Source: Gimesia algae
GTDB lineage: Bacteria > Planctomycetota > Planctomycetia > Planctomycetales > Planctomycetaceae
Assembly: GCF_007746795.1 (NCBI RefSeq)
Contig: NZ_CP036343.1
Span: forward strand, 730,480-794,479
Direction of reading: 5' to 3'
Length of the DNA stretch: 64,000 nucleotides
In this document: in pieces, positions 45,685 through 53,988 of the stretch
Position numbering within the stretch: position 1 is the first letter of the stretch
Layout of the letters: each line of letters opens with the position of its first letter
The notes under the pieces: generated by a model
What the model saw: the letters and a program-made list of their open reading frames with translations, nothing else
Told to the model about the DNA's origin: nothing
The model's database searches: none
Program-made: the position numbers and the translations under genes

Positions 45685-46455
45685 ATGATACTATTCAACC
45701 AACAAGACAGTAAAATACAAAAAGATCAGCTGATTTCGCTCCCGGTCACGCATGTGATCCAGGAAGCAGAAGATGTCTGTACTTTTCGACTTGATAACTC
45801 ACAGGGATTGATTCCCCCCCATCATCCCGGGATGTTTGTCAAAGTCTGCCTCGACATTAATGGATCGGAAGTCTGGCGCAGTTTTTCCATCAGTTCTTCA
45901 CCCCATCAGAGTGAGCGCATTGATTTAACGATCAAACGTAATCACGCAGGGCAGGTGGGGAATTATTTTTTTGAACACATTCATGTCGGCAGTCATGTAC
46001 GGCTTAAAGGCCCGTTAGGGCAGTTTTATTTTGATCCTGCGCAACATGTTGAACCAGTCATTCTCCTGTGCGCAGGCATCGGGGTTACTCCCATGATGAG
46101 TATCGTACGATATCTGCATGCAACTAACGTGAACCGCAACTGTTATCTGTTTTATGGTGCCCGCACACCTCGGGATGTCATCTTTGATCAGGAAACACGG
46201 GACCTGATCACTGAAATGCCGGACTTCCATTACTTTCTGACTCTTTCTCAGCCGGTTCCTCACTGGCTGGGATATTGTGGGCATCTCAATTTTGATTTCA
46301 TGATCTCTAAGATCCCCCAGGTTGAGTCGTCACGATTCTTTTTATGTGGCCCGCGGAATTTCAATCAGGATTTCACACTTCGTCTTCTCGAGATGGGAGT
46401 TCCACAAGAACTGATTCACAGTGAACAATTTCATAAAAAAAATAAAACCAGATAG
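45685..46455 (+). CDS. FNR-type flavoprotein reductase of the nitrate operon
   Basis: The start is taken at the ATG at 45685, since a longer reading overlaps the end of nirBD. The 256-residue protein has the FNR two-domain layout: RSFSIS at 65-70 for FAD binding and GIGVTPMMS at 131-139 for the nucleotide, with CGPRNF near the C-terminus. There is no plant-type [2Fe-2S] domain. It would pass electrons between NAD(P)H and an iron-sulfur partner, probably the DmsB-like subunit encoded next, six bases downstream. The partner is inferred from gene order only. Confidence 0.78.
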   Translation: MILFNQQDSKIQKDQLISLPVTHVIQEAEDVCTFRLDNSQGLIPPHHPGMFVKVCLDINGSEVWRSFSISSSPHQSERIDLTIKRNHAGQVGNYFFEHIHVGSHVRLKGPLGQFYFDPAQHVEPVILLCAGIGVTPMMSIVRYLHATNVNRNCYLFYGARTPRDVIFDQETRDLITEMPDFHYFLTLSQPVPHWLGYCGHLNFDFMISKIPQVESSRFFLCGPRNFNQDFTLRLLEMGVPQELIHSEQFHKKNKTR

Positions 46456-46461
46456 ATACAC

Positions 46462-48207
46462 ATGAACTTCGACGTTGAGGGACCTGATCTGAATCAGTCT
46501 TATACCAGTGATCCGGCATCTTCTGTAGCACAGAGGGGAGGAGCCCCCGAGCAGGAATTTGATCTGATCTCACTACTGCTGAAAGAACAGCAGACACTGA
46601 CAGCCATCGATCAGTTTGCAAAGAAATATGATGCCGACCAACTGCCGGCACAGTCGCGTTATTATACAGATCTGATTCCCTCAGCAACCCCTCAGGCTGG
46701 TGAGCAGTATGCGTTCGGCGTGGATCTGGATCGTTGTTCGGGCTGTAAAGCCTGCGTGACAGCCTGCCACTCTCTGAATGGTCTGGATGAAAATGAAACC
46801 TGGCGCGATGTCGGGTTACTCACCGGTGGTACGAACCAGGATCCGATTTATCAGCATGTCACGACCGCCTGTCATCACTGCCTCGACCCGGGCTGTATGC
46901 AGGCCTGTCCGGTCAACGCCTACGAAAAAGATCCTGTCACGGGAATCGTCCGACATCTGGATGACCAATGTATCGGCTGCCAGTATTGTACGCTGGCCTG
47001 TCCTTATGATGTGCCCAAATATCACAGTAAGAAAGGCATTGTCCGTAAATGCGATATGTGCAGCCAGCGACTGTCCGATGGAGAAGCGCCCGCGTGTGTG
47101 CAGGCCTGTCCTCATCAGGCAATTTCCATCAACATCGTGAGTAAGGAACAGGTGATTGCCGATTCCGAAATTGATCAGTTTCTGCCCGCTGCTCCGGATC
47201 CACAGCACACGTATCCTACAACAACCTACAAATCGAAAAAGCCATTCCCCCGCAATACAATCCCTGCAGATTATTATTCTGCCAGCCCGCAACATGCGCA
47301 CATACCACTGGTCATCATGCTGGTGTTAACACAGCTTTCGGTAGGCGCCTTTCTGACCAGTCTGGCCCTTGAATATTTTCTCAGTGCCGAAACGACTTCT
47401 GTCATGACACGTATGTCAGCCACGTTCGCGCTCTTTTTTGGCTTAGTCGCATTGGGTGCCAGTACGCTGCATCTGGGGCGACCGCAATATGCTTTCCGGG
47501 GAATCTTAGGGCTCAAACATTCCTGGCTGAGTCGTGAAATCCTGGCGTTCGGCGTCTTTTCCAATACCGCGATGGCCTATGCGTTATTGACCTGGCTTTC
47601 AGGAGATTCCTATGCCAACCTGAAAGCCTGGCAGCCCCTGGCAGGTCAAGTGGTCGGCTTGACAGGGATCATCGGTATTTTCTGCTCCATCATGATTTAT
47701 GTCTTTACAAAACGGGAGTTCTGGAGTTTTGAATCCACGCTGATTAAATTTGGATTGACCGCCGTTCTGCTGGGAATTACCTCGACGTTGTTCACACTTT
47801 ATCTACTGGGCATTTTTTCCAGTTTGCCTGAATCAAAATTACTGGCCGCGCAGGCAGGACCGATGCTGGCGAAAGCTTTGATTGTGACTGCTGTCTGCAA
47901 ACTTGCATTCGAAGCTTCTATCTTCCGCTACCTGTTGCGACGTCAGAACTCTCCCCTCAAACGATCTGCTCTGCTGATGAGCGGGGAGCTTTCCAATGTC
48001 ACGCTGGCACGATTTGCCTGCGGTATCCTGGGAGGCATTCTGATGCCGGCATTTTTATTAAATCACCAGGTTCAACCTTTACATACCTTAAGCCTATTCA
48101 TCATCGTCTCCTTCCTGTTTGTCGCCAACCTCGCTGGTGAACTGCTGGAACGATACCTGTTCTTCTCTGCGGTCGCCGCTCCCCGCATGCCAGGTGTATT
48201 ACGATGA
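46462..48207 (+). CDS. DmsB-DmsC fusion: 4x[4Fe-4S] ferredoxin subunit joined to membrane anchor
   Basis: The 581-residue protein joins two proteins that are normally separate subunits of DMSO reductase-type enzymes. Residues 88-220 carry 16 cysteines in four [4Fe-4S] motifs (C92/95/98/102, C137/140/145/149, C170/173/176/180, C197/200/212/216). From about 290 onward there are eight hydrophobic segments resembling DmsC, the quinone-reactive anchor. An N-terminal region of 80 residues has no recognised domain. It probably passes electrons from quinol or the FNR protein to the nitrate reductase encoded next. It lacks a Tat signal, so the Fe-S half likely faces the cytoplasm. Confidence 0.85.
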   Translation: MNFDVEGPDLNQSYTSDPASSVAQRGGAPEQEFDLISLLLKEQQTLTAIDQFAKKYDADQLPAQSRYYTDLIPSATPQAGEQYAFGVDLDRCSGCKACVTACHSLNGLDENETWRDVGLLTGGTNQDPIYQHVTTACHHCLDPGCMQACPVNAYEKDPVTGIVRHLDDQCIGCQYCTLACPYDVPKYHSKKGIVRKCDMCSQRLSDGEAPACVQACPHQAISINIVSKEQVIADSEIDQFLPAAPDPQHTYPTTTYKSKKPFPRNTIPADYYSASPQHAHIPLVIMLVLTQLSVGAFLTSLALEYFLSAETTSVMTRMSATFALFFGLVALGASTLHLGRPQYAFRGILGLKHSWLSREILAFGVFSNTAMAYALLTWLSGDSYANLKAWQPLAGQVVGLTGIIGIFCSIMIYVFTKREFWSFESTLIKFGLTAVLLGITSTLFTLYLLGIFSSLPESKLLAAQAGPMLAKALIVTAVCKLAFEASIFRYLLRRQNSPLKRSALLMSGELSNVTLARFACGILGGILMPAFLLNHQVQPLHTLSLFIIVSFLFVANLAGELLERYLFFSAVAAPRMPGVLR

Positions 48208-48238
48208 CATACTTTTTATCGCACTGGAATCGGTTCCG

Positions 48239-50446
48239 ATGTCTATAATGGATCCCTCAAATTTAGGCTCCCTCATTCACCAGAAAGAGGGGCACCTTAC
48301 CAGAGAATTATTGCTTTCTCCCGGCGGCTTTGGCTTGGGAAAGATACCCGAAAAAAACCTGCCTGATTCAACGACTCAAATGGTGTGTGGTTTTTGTGGC
48401 ACGGGATGTAATCTGAATATCCATTTAAAAGAGGGGGAAGGGATCTGCGTCAGTCCGACGACCGAGTATCCGGTCAATCTCGGTATGGCCTGTCCGAAAG
48501 GCTGGGAAGCGTTATCGGTGCTGCAATCCCCCAATCGTGCGATCAGCCCCCTGGTCAAAAAATCTCCCAACCACTGGGAACCAGTCGACTGGGATACCGC
48601 TTTGAGCCTGTTTACCCGTAAGTTTAAAGGCATCCAACAGCAGCATGGAGCCGATTCGGTTGCCTTTCTGAGCACAGGCCAGATGGTCACGGAAGAAATG
48701 GCCTTCCTGGGAGCGCTGGCCAAGTTCGGCATGGGCATGAAGCATGGTGACGGAAATACCCGCCAGTGCATGGCTTCTGCAGTCACCGCTTACAAACAGT
48801 CGTTTGGATTCGATTCCCCACCATTCACCTACCAGGATCTGGAAGAATCAGACGTGCTGGTCTTTGTCGGTGCGAATCCCTGCATTGCCCATCCCATCAT
48901 GTGGGAACGGGTGATGCGCAATCCGCATTCTCCCGAAATTATCACCGTCGATCCTCGAAAAACGGAAACCGCGATGCAATCCAGTCTGCATCTGCAGATT
49001 TATCCAAAATCAGATCTGCCCCTGTTTTACGGGATCGCACGCATTCTGATCGAGCAGGGGGCCATCGATGAAAAATACATTCAGGAACATACCGAGGGGT
49101 TTCAGGAGTTTGCAGATTATGTCACCGCCTATCCGCTGGAGCGTGTCATCGCAGAAACCGGATTGAGCCAGGCAATGATTGAAAAGTTTGCTGATCTGAT
49201 CAAATCCGGCAAACGGGTCTCCTTCTGGTGGACAATGGGAGTGAACCAGAGTTACCAGGGAGTTCGTACCGCGCAGGCTTTGATCAACCTGGCGCTGATG
49301 ACCGGCAATATCGGTCGACCGGGTACGGGAGCCAACTCGATTACAGGACAATGTAATGCGATGGGATCCCGTTTATTCAGCAACACCACGAATCTATTAG
49401 GCGGGCATGATTTCCTGAACGCCGAGCACCGTGACAAAGTGGCCCGTGTGCTCTCGATCCCCACGGAACAGATTCCCGATCAAAACAGCTGGCCTTATCA
49501 CAAAATCATCGAAGGAATCCTGGCCGGTAAAATTAAAGGATTGTGGGTCATCTGCACGAACCCGGCTCATTCCTGGATCAATCAGGGACAGGTGCGTGAC
49601 ATCCTGGACCGTCTTGACTTCCTGGTAGTTCAGGATATGTATCATGATACAGAAACAGCGAAATTCGCAGATCTCATCCTGCCGGCCGCAGGCTGGGGTG
49701 AAAAAGAGGGAACGTTCATTAATGCAGAACGGCGGATTGGACGTGTGAAGCGTGTCAAACGCGCTCCCGGTCAGGCGCTGTCTGATTTTTCCATCTTTAA
49801 ACTGATCGCGCAATACTGGGGCTGCGGCGAGATGTTCTCAAACTGGAAATCACCCGAAGATGTGTTTCAACTGATGAAACAGTTATCCAAAGGACAACCC
49901 TGTGACTTTTCCGGGGTCGAAGACTACACAGCAATTGACGAACAGGGGGGTATCCAATGGCCGTTCCCGGATACAGAGACACAGCCTCCCGCTCCCCAAC
50001 GGCGATTATTTGAAGATGGTATCTATCCTCATGAGAATGGTCGGGCCCGGTTTATCTTTTCAGAACCATCCAAAATGCCGGAACCACCGTCCGATCAGTA
50101 CCCCTTTATTCTGCTGACAGGACGAGGCACCGCATCGCAGTGGCATACGCAGACACGCACCAGAAACTCGGATGTGCTCCGCAAGCTTTACCCCGAGCGG
50201 ATCTATGTAGAGATCAATCCCCAGGATGCCCGCGCCCAGTCCATTCAGCCGAATGACTGGATTATGATCGAATCACAGCGAGGGCATCTGAAAGCACGGG
50301 CATTCATTACACAATCGGTACAGCCGGGACAGCTTTTCATTCCGATGCATTATGAAGAGACGAATCAACTGACGGATGCGGTATTTGATCCGCATTCGAG
50401 TCAGCCATCGTACAAGTGTTGTGCTGTTAAAGTGAGTACAAACTGA
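48239..50446 (+). CDS. nasA: NasA-type assimilatory nitrate reductase catalytic subunit
   Basis: The start is the ATG at 48239 (an ATG three codons on is also possible); longer readings overlap the previous gene. The 735-residue Mo-bis-MGD protein has the N-terminal [4Fe-4S] motif C50-x2-C53-x3-C57 with C85, and a Cys Mo ligand C177 in GNTRQCMAS, as in the cytoplasmic and periplasmic nitrate reductases. The C-terminal domain has the [16 protein letters not shown] and [20 protein letters not shown] patterns of nitrate reductases. There is no Tat signal, so it is cytoplasmic. It lacks the BFD-like C-terminal [2Fe-2S] domain of some NasA, consistent with electrons coming from the DmsB-like partner. 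The reading of its start is the least certain point. Confidence 0.85.
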   Translation: MSIMDPSNLGSLIHQKEGHLTRELLLSPGGFGLGKIPEKNLPDSTTQMVCGFCGTGCNLNIHLKEGEGICVSPTTEYPVNLGMACPKGWEALSVLQSPNRAISPLVKKSPNHWEPVDWDTALSLFTRKFKGIQQQHGADSVAFLSTGQMVTEEMAFLGALAKFGMGMKHGDGNTRQCMASAVTAYKQSFGFDSPPFTYQDLEESDVLVFVGANPCIAHPIMWERVMRNPHSPEIITVDPRKTETAMQSSLHLQIYPKSDLPLFYGIARILIEQGAIDEKYIQEHTEGFQEFADYVTAYPLERVIAETGLSQAMIEKFADLIKSGKRVSFWWTMGVNQSYQGVRTAQALINLALMTGNIGRPGTGANSITGQCNAMGSRLFSNTTNLLGGHDFLNAEHRDKVARVLSIPTEQIPDQNSWPYHKIIEGILAGKIKGLWVICTNPAHSWINQGQVRDILDRLDFLVVQDMYHDTETAKFADLILPAAGWGEKEGTFINAERRIGRVKRVKRAPGQALSDFSIFKLIAQYWGCGEMFSNWKSPEDVFQLMKQLSKGQPCDFSGVEDYTAIDEQGGIQWPFPDTETQPPAPQRRLFEDGIYPHENGRARFIFSEPSKMPEPPSDQYPFILLTGRGTASQWHTQTRTRNSDVLRKLYPERIYVEINPQDARAQSIQPNDWIMIESQRGHLKARAFITQSVQPGQLFIPMHYEETNQLTDAVFDPHSSQPSYKCCAVKVSTN

Positions 50447-50763
50447 CTTCAATTCCCCACTGAATTCGGGAACACGCTTAATTAACTTCTACAAGGCATT
50501 GCACATCTTTTGATCTCCCACCTCTCATCCCGAGACCTCTACCCAGCCAGCTTTAACAAAACATTGGCATTGTCGGAAATCTCTGAATAATTCCTCGCAA
50601 CAATCAATAAAACCGGAGATTGTATTAAATCGCGCTTATCGGTTCAGAAGAATACCGATATCAATTTCAAGCGCTGATCGTACGACCGAACAGGAAGTGC
50701 GCGCTGCATGTGAGAAAAGGTGCCCCCCCAACACTCATCCATTGAATTCAATAAATCAGGCCA
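50447..50763. other. Intergenic region after the nitrate operon
   Basis: This 317-bp stretch ends the nitrate operon and precedes the Cys-rich hydrolase gene. I find no clear intrinsic terminator for the operon and no gene or RNA. A promoter for the 50764 gene is likely but not identified. Confidence 0.35.
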
Positions 50764-51804
50764 ATGAATTTATTACAATCTCAATTCATGCAGCTCAAAG
50801 TCCTTACTTTCTGCTGCCTGCTGTTGTTTATCACACCAGGTTATGCCCAGTCTGTACCTCCCGCACCCGCATGCGATACCCCTGCTGCAGAGTGTCTCAA
50901 TACACCCGACTGCGTCAGTTGTGTTCCCGAGATCAACTACTGGGTTGTCAGCAGTCGTTGCTGTATTCAAAAAAGTAAATGCTGTTGTCCCTGCTGCGAG
51001 TTTGACGTGTATCACTCCAACTCAGTGGGCAGTGTTACAGAGCAGTCGATGGAGAGTCTGGTCCAGTCGATTCACCCGGAAGCCCCCATCTGTATCATGG
51101 TTCATGGCAGCTTCGTCGACTGGGACAGTGTGCTGAACGATTCTTACAATACCTATCTCTGGTTGCGAAGTGCCGCACCGCAGATGCCGTTAAACGTGAT
51201 TTTCTTTACCTGGCCCAGTGATGAGATGAAGACCAGGATCATCCCCATTGATGTTAATATACTGGGGAAACGCGCAGAGTATAATGGGCATTATTTGACG
51301 AGACTGATTGCGAAACTTCCCGAACATCACCAGATCAGTATGCTGGGACACAGTCATGGAGCCCGCACGGTTGCTTCCGCCATGCATCTGATTGGCGGAG
51401 GTAGCGTGCAAGGCGTCTCGTTGCAGGATTGCGGCATTCACATCTGTTGTCGGTGTCGTCATTTTCGAATTGTCTTCGCAGCCGCTGCCATCAATCACAA
51501 CTGGTTAAATCCGGGCGATCGATATGGCTGCGGCCTGAACTGTACCGACTGTCTGATCAATTTACGAAACCACAAAGACCGGATCCTGCTGTTTTACCCG
51601 ATCCTCGCCCCCATCTCCCGCCGGGCGCTGGCCCGAACGGGATTCACTTACCTGGACAGAAGGGCCTTGGGGGCTGACGTCAATCGAGTCCATGATATTG
51701 ATGTCTCAGAATGTGTCGGAGCAGGGCACATGTTTCCGAATTACTACAGCCATCCGGAAATCGCGGAAACGATTGTTCCCGCCATCTACTTCCAGAACCC
51801 ATAA
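50764..51804 (+). CDS. Secreted Cys-rich alpha/beta hydrolase
   Basis: The 346-residue product (or 338 from the ATG at 50788) has a signal peptide ending near GYAQ, then a Cys-dense segment (SRCCIQKSKCCCPCCEF) before an alpha/beta hydrolase domain: oxyanion MVHG near 117, nucleophile elbow GHSHGA near 197, then a CRCRH segment and an acidic and His candidate (DIDVSECVGAGH) near the end. The mix of DUF900-like hydrolase and multiple CC pairs is unusual. It may be an esterase cross-linked by disulfides or bound to metal in the cell envelope. It is unrelated by position to the nitrate operon before it. Confidence 0.65.
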   Translation: MNLLQSQFMQLKVLTFCCLLLFITPGYAQSVPPAPACDTPAAECLNTPDCVSCVPEINYWVVSSRCCIQKSKCCCPCCEFDVYHSNSVGSVTEQSMESLVQSIHPEAPICIMVHGSFVDWDSVLNDSYNTYLWLRSAAPQMPLNVIFFTWPSDEMKTRIIPIDVNILGKRAEYNGHYLTRLIAKLPEHHQISMLGHSHGARTVASAMHLIGGGSVQGVSLQDCGIHICCRCRHFRIVFAAAAINHNWLNPGDRYGCGLNCTDCLINLRNHKDRILLFYPILAPISRRALARTGFTYLDRRALGADVNRVHDIDVSECVGAGHMFPNYYSHPEIAETIVPAIYFQNP

Positions 51805-52128
51805 TATCTCTTCCTGAACCCTGAGCTGCTGCAATCTGGAAGAGAAACTGTCTTTACGTCCACATTCTGGAACAGGAAGTCTCTCCCAATCCGCTTCCGG
51901 ATCTGGAATTTATTTTGCATCTTAGCTCTCAGAAGTATATTCTGATTGAGGATTTCCCGGCAGCCGACATACTGAAATGTCTGTACTCTCCTGCAAAATA
52001 GAGACTTACGCGATTTCCATCCCTCTCGGAATATTTTTAAAAACCCTCCGCTTTCTGAAAATAAATCCGACTGCTCGTGCATCAGAATTACTAAAAGCCG
52101 TGGTTTTGTTATCAAACGGGAGTAGAAA
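51805..52128. other. Intergenic region before the ECF sigma operon
   Basis: About 324 bp, probably with the promoter of the sigma-factor operon. An eight-base inverted repeat TCTCTTCC/GGAAGAGA (51807-51814 and 51838-51845) follows the hydrolase stop but has a long loop and no T run, so I do not call a terminator. No gene is supported. Confidence 0.35.
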
Positions 52129-52656
52129 TTGGCCACCGGAAACGATGGCAAACTCGCCCCCGAGCTCGTCCATCAATTATTTGAAGACCATGCAGGCGAA
52201 TTGCGCGCTTTTTTACTGGGTTTATTACGCAACCACGATCTGGTTGATGAAGTATTGCAGCTGACGTTTTCAAAAGCCCTGGAATCCGGGGGCACCTCGA
52301 AAGAAGAGACCCGCAAGGGCTGGTTGTTTCGAGTGGCCTACCATGCAGCGATGGGACTGATCCGTCGGAATAAAATACAGAAGAAATCATTGAATCAACT
52401 GGGACAGACGACGAAGTTTTTCTCGACCGATTCACCAGATCAACGGTTGCTGGACGACGAAAATGTTGAACAGATCCGACTGGCACTCACTCAACTCCCT
52501 GAATCACAACAGGCGGTGGTGAAAGCCCGGATTTATGAGAATAAGACGTTTAACGAAATTTCACAGGACCTGGAAATCCCTTTGGGAACTGTGCTGACGC
52601 GGATGAGACTCGCCATTAAATCACTTTCAAGTCGGCTTGATAATCCTTCTGACTAA
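52129..52656 (+). CDS. ECF-type RNA polymerase sigma factor
   Basis: The TTG start follows GGGAG. The 175-residue protein has the sigma-70 region 2 layout near 10-75 (HAGELRAFLLGLL, HDLVDEVLQLTFSKAL, then GWLFRVAYHAAM) and region 4 near 112-165 (LPESQQAVVKARIYE, FNEISQDLEIPLGTVLTRM). Regions 1 and 3 are missing, as in extracytoplasmic-function factors. It would direct transcription of its own operon, including the DUF1549/DUF1501 genes. The putative anti-sigma gene follows after 35 bp. The ECF group cannot be named from motifs alone. Confidence 0.88.
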   Translation: MATGNDGKLAPELVHQLFEDHAGELRAFLLGLLRNHDLVDEVLQLTFSKALESGGTSKEETRKGWLFRVAYHAAMGLIRRNKIQKKSLNQLGQTTKFFSTDSPDQRLLDDENVEQIRLALTQLPESQQAVVKARIYENKTFNEISQDLEIPLGTVLTRMRLAIKSLSSRLDNPSD

Positions 52657-52691
52657 CTCGGATCTATATCTCACCGCTACTTGCCAAGACC

Positions 52692-53249
52692 ATGATTATG
52701 AATCAATCTAAACCTGAATCTGCTGACCGTGATCTGAACTGGATCGCTTTCCAGTATATCACCAACGAACTCTCCGCCGATGATTCTCTCCAGTTTGAAT
52801 CACTGCTGGCAGAGAACCAGTCGGCACGTGAAGCTTTGGCACACGCCACACAATTAATGGCAGGCTTACATGTCATAGAATCCATGCCCGCCACTGTGAC
52901 TCCCCGGGTACAGTCTGTTGTTCCCCGTCGGTCGCTGAAATGGATTGTGATCAGTTGCTCTGTCGCGGCGATGCTGTTCCTCACAATCTCTCTGTTGCCG
53001 GAAACCCAGGCTCCAGAATCAGAACTGGTTTCACAGCCATCTTTGACCGATGCTTCCGAGGAAGATCTGGAACATCTGCTGAACCTCTGGTCTGAGTCTG
53101 CAGAAGAGAATCATCTGATTTCCCAGAATACTGTGACGGAATCCAGCGACGCACTGGACCAGCAAACGACGCTGGCTGAAAGCCATTCGCTCGAAATCCC
53201 AGACTGGCTTTATACAGCCGTCTCTCTCCCGGATGAAAGTGTGAACTGA
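52692..53249 (+). CDS. Putative membrane anti-sigma factor
   Basis: The 185-residue protein has a cytoplasmic N-terminus of about 80 residues with the YITNELSADDSLQFESLLAE pattern shared by many anti-sigma N-termini, one membrane segment at about 83-102, and an outer acidic region of 80 residues. There is no zinc-type HxxxCxxC motif. Its position, just after the sigma gene and directly before an exported coiled-coil protein, supports regulated intramembrane signalling: it would hold the sigma factor at the membrane until a signal releases it. The next gene starts four bases after its stop. The role is inferred. Confidence 0.65.
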   Translation: MIMNQSKPESADRDLNWIAFQYITNELSADDSLQFESLLAENQSAREALAHATQLMAGLHVIESMPATVTPRVQSVVPRRSLKWIVISCSVAAMLFLTISLLPETQAPESELVSQPSLTDASEEDLEHLLNLWSESAEENHLISQNTVTESSDALDQQTTLAESHSLEIPDWLYTAVSLPDESVN

Positions 53250-53253
53250 ATCC

Positions 53254-53937
53254 ATGGTATCAAGCCCTCAAAAATCTGATACGTACTCGCGCCTGCTGCT
53301 GTTACTCCTCAGTGTCAGTTGCCTGCTGCTGCCTGCCCCTGTCTCTGCGCAAAACGGAGCGAAAGGGGAGACCGTCAACATCTCTCGAGACTCCACCAAA
53401 GCAAAACAGGCTGACACACCAAAAGCCAGCCCTGAAAAAGAGCAGAAAGCATCCAATTCACTCAACGCAAAACGGGAAAAACTGGCGATCGAATTTGCGC
53501 GCACACATCATCCGGAACTGGCGGACCTGATCCAGCGATTAAAAAAACATAAACCACGTGAATACAAGCGTGCCGTTCGCGACCTGGATACAACTCTTAC
53601 GAAACTGGACCGGTTCAAGAAACGGGACGGCGATCGCTACCGCCTGACTCTGGAACGCTGGGAAGTGGATTCCCGCATTCGACTGTTGGCTGCCCGCGTT
53701 TCGATCATGGGCAGCGGCGATGATCAATCAGAATTAAAAACACTACTGAAACAGAGAATGGACCTGCAACTGGAACTGTTAAAGCACGAAAAAGCCATGG
53801 CTGAAAAACGTGTGCAGAAACTGAAAAAATCCATCGCCGATATCGAACAGAACCACGACAAGCTCGTTGATTCCGAGTTGACCAAAATCAATCGCAGTAT
53901 CAAAAAATCGGGTCAGTCGAATAAGAAACAAAAGTAA
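53254..53937 (+). CDS. Exported coiled-coil protein of the sigma operon
   Basis: The 227-residue product has a signal peptide (LLLLLLSVSCLLLPAP, cleavage near VSAQ) and a charged, mostly helical mature part with heptad-like patterns such as ELADLIQRLKKHK, LDTTLTKLDRFKK and MDLQLELLKHEK. The C-terminus is Lys-rich. It may sense or scaffold in the periplasm next to the anti-sigma factor; CpxP-like sensing is possible but no motif supports it. The ATG lies four bases after the anti-sigma stop, so translation is probably coupled. No family is recognised. Confidence 0.6.
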   Translation: MVSSPQKSDTYSRLLLLLLSVSCLLLPAPVSAQNGAKGETVNISRDSTKAKQADTPKASPEKEQKASNSLNAKREKLAIEFARTHHPELADLIQRLKKHKPREYKRAVRDLDTTLTKLDRFKKRDGDRYRLTLERWEVDSRIRLLAARVSIMGSGDDQSELKTLLKQRMDLQLELLKHEKAMAEKRVQKLKKSIADIEQNHDKLVDSELTKINRSIKKSGQSNKKQK

Positions 53938-53988
53938 ACGGATTACTCTTTGACAGACTTAAACGTCGTCTTTAATGCAAGGTGTGAT

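Noticed and set aside
51807..51845. Terminator after the Cys-rich hydrolase
   Set aside because: The eight-base stem has a 23-base loop and no T run.
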